From positions 1 through 35,292 of IMG/VR virus record IMGVR_UViG_3300032282_003481: a stretch of DNA of 35,292 nt. One strand, given 5' to 3'. A model generated the notes under the pieces. The model saw only the letters and a list, made by a program, of their open reading frames with translations. It was not told the DNA's origin and did not search any database. Source of the stretch: a virus. Of this stretch, positions 1-5,279 are shown piece after piece. Made by a program: the position numbers and the translations under genes. Positions within the stretch are counted from its first letter, which is position 1. Every line of letters starts with the position of its first letter.

Positions 1-2
1 AG

Positions 3-146
3 GGGTACTACGGGGCGTACGGCGTACGGCGTACGGCGTACAGCCAGGAACCGTACGCCTACAGCCATTTCCTGTACGCCCTGGATTACTGGCAGTACGG
101 CGCATGGCTGTACGGCCCAAAATCACCCCTCTCAAACCCCTTGTAA
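3..146 (+). CDS. Possible C-terminal fragment of an upstream Tyr/Gly-rich protein
   Basis: Frame 3 is open from the window edge to a TAA at 144-146. It encodes about 47 residues rich in Tyr, Gly and Ala, with most GTAC words giving an in-frame TAC (Tyr) codon. No start is visible because the window begins inside it. The tandem heptamers would shift register inside this frame, so the reading may be accidental. I recognise no family and treat it as an uncertain partial gene. Confidence 0.25.
   Translation, partial: GYYGAYGVRRTAYSQEPYAYSHFLYALDYWQYGAWLYGPKSPLSNPL
14..41. repeat. Four tandem GGCGTAC heptamers in a GTAC-rich patch
   Basis: Four perfect copies of GGCGTAC run head to tail (14-20, 21-27, 28-34, 35-41). 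The palindrome GTAC also occurs at 5, 53, 74, 95 and 110, so there are nine in the first 113 bases. The 7-base period is not a multiple of three, which argues against a simple coding repeat. It could be a protein-binding array, an origin element or an expansion within a gene end. Nothing in the window decides between these. Confidence 0.7.
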
Positions 147-168
147 TTTCTTGCATTGCTGATATTTA
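141..168 (+). promoter_or_regulatory. AT-rich promoter-like stretch upstream of the first gene
   Basis: Positions 129-175 are markedly AT-rich in an otherwise very GC-rich sequence, directly upstream of the first + strand gene. TTGTAA at 141-146 and TATTTA at 163-168 are 16 bases apart and resemble weak sigma70 -35 and -10 boxes. This is inferred from composition and position only. Confidence 0.3.
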
Positions 169-221
169 CAAGGTCCCCGTGGGACTGGCTCACGGGCTGA
201 AACAGACCTGAAAGGCTTCCG

Positions 222-560
222 ATGTTCGCCTCCTCTTCGCTCTCGACCGCCGCCCGCGCCCCCTTCGCCAACACCCCCTGGGGCGCCCCGCAGACCGTCG
301 AACAAATCGCCCCCGGCATCTGGGTTGTCACCACCGCTTCGCACGGCGGTTTCTACCTCGAAGCGGACGCGCTCTCCCGCATCCCCGCCGCACACCAACG
401 CTACGCCGCCGAATGGTCGCACGGCTTCGGCGCCGCGTGGTTCGAGGAGGACTGCGCCGCCTACTGCGTCATCGCCGCCTACCCCGAGCACTTCAGCCCG
501 GAAGCGGTCGAAGCGGCGCACCGCGCCGTCGCCCACTGGATCGACGCCAAGGCCGTGTAA
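222..560 (+). CDS. DUF7007-like small protein
   Basis: A 112-residue protein of unknown function. The middle has a V-T-T-x-S-H-G-G segment (about residues 35-42) followed by a W-F-E-E-D-C stretch (about residues 73-78). That order resembles the small DUF7007 domain seen in phage and plasmid proteins, where W-Y-E-E-D follows an S-H-G-G motif. AAAGG at 211-215, six bases before the ATG, is a reasonable ribosome binding site. The stop codon lies inside one of the window's recurrent GTGTAAAC words. The protein has no signal peptide or membrane segment. The family match is from memory of motifs and is tentative; the gene itself is well supported by start, codon use and spacing. Confidence 0.6.
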   Translation: MFASSSLSTAARAPFANTPWGAPQTVEQIAPGIWVVTTASHGGFYLEADALSRIPAAHQRYAAEWSHGFGAAWFEEDCAAYCVIAAYPEHFSPEAVEAAHRAVAHWIDAKAV

Positions 561-562
561 AC
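555..562 (+). repeat. GTGTAAAC word, copy 1
   Basis: Part of the decamer CGTGTAAACG. It supplies the GTG-TAA end of the 222-560 gene. Confidence 0.7.
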
Positions 563-671
563 GCCACCACTCTGCGGACAACCCGCCGCCCTGGCCCGCG
601 CCGTCTCCTGACGGTGGCGGGCCTAAGGCGTCAGAGGGGGCCGCTGGGGCCGCCCTCGCACAGACTGACTA

Positions 672-681
672 GGAGACCTGA
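672..681 (+). promoter_or_regulatory. Extended RBS motif GGAGACCTGA, copy 1
   Basis: This decamer contains the Shine-Dalgarno GGAG plus a conserved ACCTGA tail and ends one base before the helicase ATG at 683. It fixes that ATG as the start, rather than codons upstream in the same open frame. Confidence 0.75.
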
Positions 682-682
682 C

Positions 683-2215
683 ATGACCCGCACCTTCACC
701 CCTTCGCCCGCCCAAGCCGCGTACTTCAACTGGCTGGCCCATGACACCGGATCGGCCGTGCTCGAAGCCGTCGCCGGCGCCGGGAAGAGCACCACCATCA
801 TTCACGGCCTGCCCTACATGACCGGCTCTGTCCTGTTCCTGGCCTACAACGCGTCGGCCGCCGCCGACCTGTACGCCCGCCTGCCGACTGACCGGAAAGG
901 GGCCTTCGCCAAGACGTTCCACAGCGTCGGGTCGAACGCGCTGCGCTATGCCTATGGCAAGTCCCACGCGCTGACCGTGGACGCGAGCAAGGTCCAGAAG
1001 ATCGCCAAGGCGCTCCTGCTCGAACGCTCGCAAGGCGAGGCCCTGGACCTAGCGGGGGCCGTCGCGGCGTTCGTCTCCATGGCCAAACAGCGCGGGATCG
1101 GCGCCCTGACGCCCCTGACCGATGACAACGCGTGGCTGGCCATGGTGGACCACTTCGCCCTGGACGACACTCTGCCTGACGGCTTCGAGGGCCGCGTGCT
1201 GGACACGATCCGGCTGGCCCAGGAGACCCTGCGTCGGTCCAACGCCGACCTTGAGACCATCGACTTCGACGACATGGTCTATCTGCCGCTGCAACGCCGC
1301 CTGCGACTGCTCCAGAACGACTGGGTTGTCATCGACGAGGCCCAGGACACCAACCCCACGCGCCGGGCGCTGGCGGCGGCCCTGCTGCGTCCTGGCGGGC
1401 GTCTGGTGGCCGTGGGCGACCGCGCCCAGGCGATCTACGGCTTCACCGGGACCGACAACGACAGCCTGGAGCAACTGGAGGACGCCTTCGCGTGTAAACG
1501 CCTTCCCCTGACCGTCTCCTACCGCTGTCCCAAGGCCGTGGTGGCCGAGGCTCGGAAGTACGCGCCCCATATCCAGGCGGCCGACACGGCTATCGACGGC
1601 TCCGTCGAGCGTTACGACTTCCGCGACATCGTGGGGGCCGTGGAGGTTGGCGACGCGGTCCTCTGCCGCTTCAACAAGCATCTGGTCTCCCTGGCCTTCA
1701 AGCTGATCCGCAGCGGCATTCCCGCCAAGATCGAGGGCCGGGAGGTTGGCGGCGGCCTGATCAAGCTGGCGACCCGGTGGAAGCGCGTGAAGACCCTGGC
1801 GGCCCTGGAGAACCGCCTGGAGGAGTGGCTGGACGCTGAGCGCGTCAAGGCCAAGGCGAAGGACGACGCGCGCCGCGCCCAGGACGCCGAGGACCGCGTT
1901 GAAACGCTGCGCGTGCTGATCGAGCGGACCCGCGAGCAGGGGGGCGACACCGTGGACGCCCTGTGCGCCGTCATAGGCTCCCTGTTCGAGGACAAGGCGG
2001 GCGAGGTGACGCCCTGTGTGGTCCTGTGCAGTGGCCATAAGAGCAAGGGGCGGGAGTGGGACCGGGTCCACCTCCTGGGCCTGGAGGAGCTACAACCGGC
2101 CCGCACCTCGCGCGACTGGCAAGCCAAGCAGGAGCTTAATCTGATGTACGTCATGGTCACCCGCGCCAAGGCGGAACTCTTCATCGTCGGCGGGGTCAAG
2201 GAGCCCTCTAAATAG
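683..2215 (+). CDS. UvrD/Rep-type superfamily 1 DNA helicase
   Basis: A 510-residue ATP-dependent DNA helicase of superfamily 1. The N-terminus has the Walker A loop A-G-A-G-K-S-T with Lys at about residue 35. The Walker B is V-V-I-D-E-A-Q-D (Asp at about residue 218), the DEAQD form typical of UvrD/Rep/PcrA. A motif III-like G-D-R-A-Q-A-I-Y-G-F follows near residue 250. Near the C-terminus, H-K-S-K-G-R-E-W-D (motif V region) and L-M-Y-V-M-V-T-R-A-K (motif VI, with the R finger) complete the set. The protein is shorter than cellular UvrD (about 720), as usual for phage versions, and probably lacks large 1B/2B insertions. It is likely used in phage replication or recombination. The start is ATG 683, after the GGAGACCTGA motif; the open frame runs upstream, but there it overlaps the 222 gene. 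A terminator-like hairpin follows. Confidence 0.9.
   Translation: MTRTFTPSPAQAAYFNWLAHDTGSAVLEAVAGAGKSTTIIHGLPYMTGSVLFLAYNASAAADLYARLPTDRKGAFAKTFHSVGSNALRYAYGKSHALTVDASKVQKIAKALLLERSQGEALDLAGAVAAFVSMAKQRGIGALTPLTDDNAWLAMVDHFALDDTLPDGFEGRVLDTIRLAQETLRRSNADLETIDFDDMVYLPLQRRLRLLQNDWVVIDEAQDTNPTRRALAAALLRPGGRLVAVGDRAQAIYGFTGTDNDSLEQLEDAFACKRLPLTVSYRCPKAVVAEARKYAPHIQAADTAIDGSVERYDFRDIVGAVEVGDAVLCRFNKHLVSLAFKLIRSGIPAKIEGREVGGGLIKLATRWKRVKTLAALENRLEEWLDAERVKAKAKDDARRAQDAEDRVETLRVLIERTREQGGDTVDALCAVIGSLFEDKAGEVTPCVVLCSGHKSKGREWDRVHLLGLEELQPARTSRDWQAKQELNLMYVMVTRAKAELFIVGGVKEPSK
1492..1499 (+). repeat. GTGTAAAC word, copy 2
   Basis: Lies inside the helicase gene, where it is read as TGT-AAA (Cys-Lys), unusually AT-rich codons for this gene. 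It is part of CGTGTAAACG. Confidence 0.7.
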
Positions 2216-2255
2216 GGGCTTGCAAGCGCCCGGCTGCACATGCAACTAATCACTT

Positions 2256-2280
2256 GCCCCCGGCGCAGTCCGCCGGGGGC
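2256..2280 (+). terminator. Strong GC hairpin after the helicase gene
   Basis: A perfect 10-bp stem (2256-2265 with 2271-2280) closes a 5-base loop, 40 bases after the helicase stop. No U-tract follows, so intrinsic termination may be weak. It could also be an RNA-processing or attenuation structure. A similar CCCCCGG stem occurs before the DNA polymerase at 11523. Confidence 0.5.
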
Positions 2281-2311
2281 GACCTGACCTGACCTGACCA
2301 AGGAGACCTGA
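2281..2311 (+). promoter_or_regulatory. Tandem GACCT repeats running into extended RBS motif, copy 2
   Basis: GACCT-GACCT-GACCT-GACC is a short tandem duplication (2281-2299) directly ahead of GGAGACCTGA at 2302-2311, which sets the ATG at 2314. The repeats look like amplified copies of the ACCTGA tail of the RBS element. Confidence 0.6.
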
Positions 2312-2313
2312 CC

Positions 2314-2664
2314 ATGCACCCGAAAGACCTTAACGACATCGCCGACCCTGGCACCCGCGCCCGTATCGTGATCGAGCGCAAGATCGTCACGGCCCTGATC
2401 GACCACGCCCTGGCCGAGGGCTACGAGCTAAGCGTGGACGACGGCGGCGAGACCTTCCCCTGGACGACCGACCGGGCCGAGGTCCTCGACCAGCTGATGA
2501 ACACGGACGAGGACCGGCTGTATCTCCGCAAGGATGGCCGCACCGCCTGGGTCTTCCTCGTCTACGGCAACGAGGGCTGGACCGTCATCTCCGACTACAA
2601 CACCAGCCTGGAGAGCCTGCTGGAGCCCATCAACGCGCTGGCCCTGAGCCTGGAGGACATCTGA
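2314..2664 (+). CDS. Hypothetical acidic protein
   Basis: A 116-residue soluble, acidic protein (many Asp and Glu) of no family I recognise. The centre has a W-V-F-L-V-Y-G-N-E-G-W-T-V-I-S-D-Y segment, which looks like consecutive beta strands. No Cys pairs, membrane segment or nucleotide-binding loop is visible. The start ATG follows a copy of the GGAGACCTGA element. The stop TGA shares its last base with the ATG of the next gene (TGATG), so the two are probably translationally coupled. It begins the run of small early genes, a position often held by host-takeover proteins; that role is only an inference from place. Confidence 0.7.
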   Translation: MHPKDLNDIADPGTRARIVIERKIVTALIDHALAEGYELSVDDGGETFPWTTDRAEVLDQLMNTDEDRLYLRKDGRTAWVFLVYGNEGWTVISDYNTSLESLLEPINALALSLEDI

Positions 2665-2825
2665 TGATCGAGATCAAGCACAAAACGACGGGCGCGGTCC
2701 TGCGCACTGTCGAGGCGGACCTGCGCGGGGCGTACCTGACCGGGGCGGACCTGCGCGGGGCGGACCTGCGCGGGGCGGTCTTCGCGCCCGGCTGGGTGCT
2801 GGCCCGTGCGGAGGGCGCAGCGTGA
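2664..2825 (+). CDS. 53-residue pentapeptide-repeat mini-protein
   Basis: The ATG at 2664 overlaps the previous stop. The protein has an N-terminal strand-like segment and then consecutive A(D/Y)L-x-G pentapeptides: ADLRG, AYLTG, ADLRG, ADLRG and AVF. This is the pentapeptide-repeat signature that forms a right-handed quadrilateral beta helix. Four tandem 15-base units (2715-2774) encode it, two of them identical, so it grew by recent duplication. Larger family members such as MfpA/Qnr mimic DNA and bind gyrase. This one has only about one helical turn, so a gyrase role cannot be claimed. It may be a fragment of a longer ancestor. Confidence 0.65.
   Translation: MIEIKHKTTGAVLRTVEADLRGAYLTGADLRGADLRGAVFAPGWVLARAEGAA
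2715..2774 (+). repeat. Four 15-base tandem units encoding pentapeptides
   Basis: The unit GCGGACCTGCGCGGG is at 2715-2729, 2745-2759 and 2760-2774, with a diverged copy at 2730-2744. The 15-base period matches one pentapeptide per unit. Confidence 0.85.
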
Positions 2826-2914
2826 CCCGCATCCTAAGAGCCAGCCTAGAGGCCGCAGTTCTGATCGCTTGCGGCTACCTCGCCCTGACCCTGTTCGCTT
2901 TGTGGAGCGTGTAA
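2822..2914 (+). CDS. 30-residue single-span membrane micro-protein
   Basis: The GTG at 2822 overlaps the previous stop (GTGA). After a short basic start (T-R-I-L-R), residues 8-28 form one hydrophobic segment (A-A-V-L-I-A-C-G-Y-L-A-L-T-L-F-A), consistent with a single membrane helix. The stop TAA sits inside a GTGTAAAC word. Its function is unknown. The coupled start, the positive-inside charge pattern and a string of similar neighbours support it, but at 30 codons it could still be chance. Confidence 0.4.
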   Translation: MTRILRASLEAAVLIACGYLALTLFALWSV

Positions 2915-2916
2915 AC
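2909..2916 (+). repeat. GTGTAAAC word, copy 3
   Basis: Part of CGTGTAAACG. It provides the stop of the 2822-2914 micro-gene and abuts the possible GTG start at 2917. Confidence 0.7.
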
Positions 2917-2976
2917 GTGCCGCTTCTTGAACTGCTGCTACTTGCCCTAGTCGCCGCCTTGGTGCGGCAATCCTGA
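2917..2976 (+). CDS. Possible 19-residue hydrophobic peptide
   Basis: GTG at 2917 begins a 19-codon frame of almost only Leu, Ala and Val, ending in R-Q-S. It would form a short membrane helix. There is no convincing Shine-Dalgarno sequence, and the only support is position two bases after the previous stop and before the next strong RBS. It may be non-functional. Confidence 0.2.
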   Translation: MPLLELLLLALVAALVRQS

Positions 2977-2982
2977 CAACGA

Positions 2983-2992
2983 GGAGACCTGA
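2983..2992 (+). promoter_or_regulatory. Extended RBS motif GGAGACCTGA, copy 3
   Basis: Ends one base before the ATG at 2994 and sets that start. Confidence 0.75.
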
Positions 2993-2993
2993 C

Positions 2994-3239
2994 ATGAACA
3001 CCATCGACCTCGACTTCGCCCAAGAGACGTTCAAGGCCGCCGTGCTGCGCGCCCTGGACAAGGCCGCCACGGACGTGTTCGGCGAGGACGCCTACACCGT
3101 CCTGGGCTGGACCGACGACGACCTGAGCGCCATCCTGCCCCTCGTCACCCGCCAGATCGAGCGGGTCGCGGAGCGCGAGGCCGTCCACCTGCACGACTGG
3201 CGGACGGGCGTACTGCCCGAGCCGTTTACACGGCGCTAG
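2994..3239 (+). CDS. Hypothetical 81-residue protein
   Basis: A small acidic protein of no recognised family. It is largely helical by composition, with W-T-D-D-D-L-S-A-I-L-P-L in the middle and a basic, aromatic end. No membrane segment or metal-binding cluster is visible. The start follows a GGAGACCTGA element. A GTTTACAC word overlaps its last codons (Phe-Thr-Arg-Arg). The next gene starts 11 bases downstream. Confidence 0.65.
   Translation: MNTIDLDFAQETFKAAVLRALDKAATDVFGEDAYTVLGWTDDDLSAILPLVTRQIERVAEREAVHLHDWRTGVLPEPFTRR
3224..3231 (-). repeat. GTGTAAAC word (GTTTACAC on +), copy 4
   Basis: Within CGTTTACACG. It is read as TTT-ACA (Phe-Thr) at the end of the 2994-3239 gene. Confidence 0.7.
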
Positions 3240-3250
3240 GGAGACGGCAC

Positions 3251-3730
3251 ATGCGCGCTAGTCTCAGAGATTGGGCCAAGCAGGCCCTCGATCACAACAG
3301 CGACAAACCTGACTTGGCGGCGGCGTGGCTGGCCGGGCAAGCGGATGAGGGACTGCGCGACGAGCTACGGAGTTTGGGAGCACGGCAGATCGTGCGTAAC
3401 TTCTTCTCGGAGCAGCGCACGTCCGCCATGAGCATGGCGACAGGGCGCGTCATGGCGACGATGGGCGATCCCGAGGTAGCGGGCCGCGTATCCGCCCGCA
3501 TGGCTCGCCTAGTGTTCTGGGACGCCTACACCCTGTTCGGCATGACGCCGATCCGAGAGGCCACCAAGGACCAACTGGAGGACAGTGCGGCGGCGCGTGA
3601 GAGCCAAGCAAAGGGAGAGCTGCGCCTCGCTGCGTTCGAGCGCACCGTCGCCCGCCGTCTGGCTCCCGGACAGCGGGTCTGTGATGCCTTCACATCAGAG
3701 GCCATAGAAGCGATGGCGAGGTCGTCATGA
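3251..3730 (+). CDS. Hypothetical 159-residue helical protein
   Basis: An Ala- and Arg-rich soluble protein without a recognised family. It reads as a chain of amphipathic helices, with M-S-M-A-T-G-R-V-M-A-T-M near residues 58-69 and a charged, coil-like C-terminal half. GGGAGA at 3239-3244 lies seven bases before the ATG and is the RBS. The stop overlaps the next ATG (ATGA at 3727), pointing to coupled translation with the coiled-coil protein that follows. The function is unknown. Confidence 0.65.
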   Translation: MRASLRDWAKQALDHNSDKPDLAAAWLAGQADEGLRDELRSLGARQIVRNFFSEQRTSAMSMATGRVMATMGDPEVAGRVSARMARLVFWDAYTLFGMTPIREATKDQLEDSAAARESQAKGELRLAAFERTVARRLAPGQRVCDAFTSEAIEAMARSS

Positions 3731-4026
3731 GCAAGACGTTCGAGCGGTCAACCGCTGGTCTTCGCGACGCCCTCATGAGTGAGATGGAGGACATACGCGC
3801 GGGCATCGCCACCCCGGCGGAAGCCACCGCCTTCGCCCTGTTGGCCAAGACCGTTGTCTCCAGCCTGGAGGCAGAGATCACTGAGAAGTTGCGCCTCGAC
3901 GCGAAAGAAGAGCGGGAGGCTCGCCGTAAAGAGCGCGAGTACGACCGACAGATGGCCGAGCGTGAGGTCTTGGCGTTGGAATATAAGCGCAGCCTTGATG
4001 GGGAGGATGGTGATGTCCTCCAATAG
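3727..4026 (+). CDS. Charged coiled-coil protein, unknown function
   Basis: A 99-residue protein. Residues about 45-85 form an Arg/Glu/Lys-rich segment (L-R-L-D-A-K-E-E-R-E-A-R-R-K-E-R-E-Y-D-R) with heptad-like spacing, so a coiled coil is likely. It overlaps the preceding gene by four bases and the following gene by 14, placing it firmly in an operon. No catalytic motif is seen. It might act as a partner of its neighbours; the sequence does not show which. Confidence 0.6.
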   Translation: MSKTFERSTAGLRDALMSEMEDIRAGIATPAEATAFALLAKTVVSSLEAEITEKLRLDAKEEREARRKEREYDRQMAEREVLALEYKRSLDGEDGDVLQ

Positions 4027-4597
4027 CTTCGAGCAAGACGGTCTGTGGTGGTACGAGGGCGAGCACTGCTCACTGATCCGCGACTGGTCTTATAACACCA
4101 AGTACACCCACCACCCTATCGTGGCGGCCCAGGACTTGGGGGCGGACCCTTCACTGCGTCACTTGTCTCCAGCCGAGCTTTGGTCGGCGGTGTTAGCTTA
4201 CGGAGCCGTACGCCAAAGCGCCGCCTACGACCATCTTGCTCGCGTGGCGGTCGCCGTACCCGAAACGCGGAAGAACATCGTCCTTCGACACGGGGCGAGA
4301 TGCCTGTGTTGCGATCAATGGGCTTGGGAACCGCAGGCGGTAAACGAATACGGTTGGGTATCGCCGAACGCTCTCGGCGCCTTTGAGGCTCTCGTCAGCG
4401 ATCAATTCGACTACATTAAAATCTTCGACGGGTACGGTCTATTCAATACCGTCCCCGCCCTCTGTTCCGACTGTACGCTTGTGGCCCGCACGACGAAACA
4501 ACCGTGGCGTGGCTACTCCTGGCGATACGACGACACGAACGCTCTACGTGGCGTAATCGCCCTCGTTGAACACTTAGCACAAGGCTTGACCCCATGA
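4013..4597 (+). CDS. Hypothetical Cys-containing protein (possible zinc site)
   Basis: A 194-residue protein. I chose ATG 4013 because GGGAGG at 4001-4006 lies six bases upstream; the same frame is open earlier but runs inside the 3727 gene. The middle contains C-L-C-C and, about 55 residues later, C-S-D-C. This spacing could bind one zinc ion, as in a split zinc ribbon. The protein is rich in Trp and Tyr. No HNH or other nuclease motif is convincing. Local base composition is somewhat lower in GC than in the helicase and primase genes, so recent transfer is possible. The family is not recognised. Confidence 0.6.
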   Translation: MSSNSFEQDGLWWYEGEHCSLIRDWSYNTKYTHHPIVAAQDLGADPSLRHLSPAELWSAVLAYGAVRQSAAYDHLARVAVAVPETRKNIVLRHGARCLCCDQWAWEPQAVNEYGWVSPNALGAFEALVSDQFDYIKIFDGYGLFNTVPALCSDCTLVARTTKQPWRGYSWRYDDTNALRGVIALVEHLAQGLTP

Positions 4598-4665
4598 CCG
4601 GAGACATACGAACCCTCGTTCAGATTTGCCTCGGCGTCGCCGCTTGCATCGTGAGCTTCCTGTGA
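4594..4665 (+). CDS. 23-residue membrane micro-protein
   Basis: The ATG at 4594 overlaps the preceding stop (CCATGA). Residues 7-23 (L-V-Q-I-C-L-G-V-A-A-C-I-V-S-F-L) are hydrophobic enough for one membrane helix. The stop overlaps the GTG of the next small gene. It is very short, and only position and coupling support it. Confidence 0.35.
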   Translation: MTGDIRTLVQICLGVAACIVSFL

Positions 4666-4766
4666 ACCCCTACCAGAGCGCCATGGAGTACCTCCTGGGC
4701 GGCGCGTGCAAACGCTGCATGGGCCTGGGTGAGCTGTTCAACCGCGAGAGCCGCCATGGTCACTGA
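4662..4766 (+). CDS. 34-residue protein with a CxxCxGxG knuckle
   Basis: GTG at 4662 overlaps the previous stop. The protein contains C-K-R-C-M-G-L-G-E, the half-site pattern (CxxCxGxG) of DnaJ-type zinc ribbons, in a 34-residue frame. A single knuckle can bind zinc only as a dimer or with other ligands; the C-terminal R-H-G-H could contribute. Such tiny CxxCxGxG proteins are frequent in phage early regions. No function can be assigned. Confidence 0.45.
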   Translation: MNPYQSAMEYLLGGACKRCMGLGELFNRESRHGH

Positions 4767-4782
4767 ATAAGGAGACTTACCA

Positions 4783-4992
4783 ATGAAAGAGCGACTAAAC
4801 GACACGCTTGTCGTCCTGACCGGCGCCGCCCTGTCTGGCGGCTCGCTCATGATGGCGTTCTATGCCGGGATGCAAACGGACCCGGCTGGACGCGGCCCGC
4901 TGATCCTGTCGGCGGTCATGCTGACGGTCGGCTACGCCTTCTGCTGGAGCGGGGTGACCGCGCTCCTGGCGGCTCGCAAAGAGGCGGCTTGA
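4783..4992 (+). CDS. Two-span membrane protein, unknown
   Basis: A 69-residue protein. Hydrophobic segments at about residues 9-29 and 41-62 are separated by a short loop (G-M-Q-T-D-P-A-G-R-G). The basic end A-A-R-K-E-A-A would be cytoplasmic. AAGGAGA at 4770-4776 precedes ATG 4783. The start signal is a variant of the common GGAGACCTGA element. The size and topology would fit a holin-like or superinfection-exclusion protein, but it lies in the early region, far from the lysis genes, so exclusion is as likely as anything else. Confidence 0.6.
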   Translation: MKERLNDTLVVLTGAALSGGSLMMAFYAGMQTDPAGRGPLILSAVMLTVGYAFCWSGVTALLAARKEAA

Positions 4993-5017
4993 CCGCAACC
5001 CACTGTCTGCACTAGCG
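4989..5017 (+). promoter_or_regulatory. Weak sigma70-like promoter before the HTH gene
   Basis: TTGACC at 4989-4994, a 17-base spacer, then CTAGCG at 5012-5017. The -35 is good and the -10 poor. The sequence TTGACCGCAACC resembles TTGACGCAACC at 15473 upstream of another operon start, which is why I list it. Confidence 0.3.
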
Positions 5018-5040
5018 TCGCGTGTTGGAGGACTGACCTG

Positions 5041-5268
5041 ATGACTGACACCAAGAATACGGCCCTGGACCGGGCCGCCGAAGCTGCGGGTAATTGGTTC
5101 GCCCTGGCGAGGAAACTGGATGTCAGCCATCAGGTCGTCTACGCCTGGAAAAAGCAGGGCTACGTGCCTCCGAGCCGCGCGTTGGAGATCGAAATCCACT
5201 ACGGCATTCCGGCGCGCGAACTGGTTAAGCCTTCGCTGCTGGAAATCGCCACCCTCATTGCGCCCTGA
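5041..5268 (+). CDS. Cro/YdaS-like helix-turn-helix regulator
   Basis: A 75-residue DNA-binding protein. A helix-turn-helix fills residues about 17-40: F-A-L-A-R-K-L-D-V-S-H-Q-V-V-Y-A-W-K-K. It is followed by G-Y-V-P-P-S-R-A-L-E-I-E, the hallmark of YdaS/Cro-type repressors, where the segment after the recognition helix packs on the core. It probably represses an early promoter. No matching CI-type partner is in the window. It sits alone just before the primase-helicase gene, with a promoter-like sequence upstream, so autoregulation is plausible. GGAGGACTGACCTG just ahead of ATG 5041 is its ribosome binding region. Confidence 0.8.
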   Translation: MTDTKNTALDRAAEAAGNWFALARKLDVSHQVVYAWKKQGYVPPSRALEIEIHYGIPARELVKPSLLEIATLIAP

Positions 5269-5279
5269 ACGCACCAGCG

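Noticed and set aside
413-682. N-terminal extension of the UvrD-type helicase from 413
   Set aside because: The extra residues are Arg-rich shadow of the 222-560 gene; the GGAGACCTGA element sets the start at 683.
1049-2071. 340-codon - strand open frame opposite the UvrD-type helicase
   Set aside because: No start signal or recognisable domain; every conserved helicase motif is on the other strand.
4013-4597. HNH nuclease reading of the Cys-rich protein
   Set aside because: C-L-C-C and C-S-D-C could bind zinc, but there is no H/N/H core with the right spacing, so only a possible zinc site is claimed.
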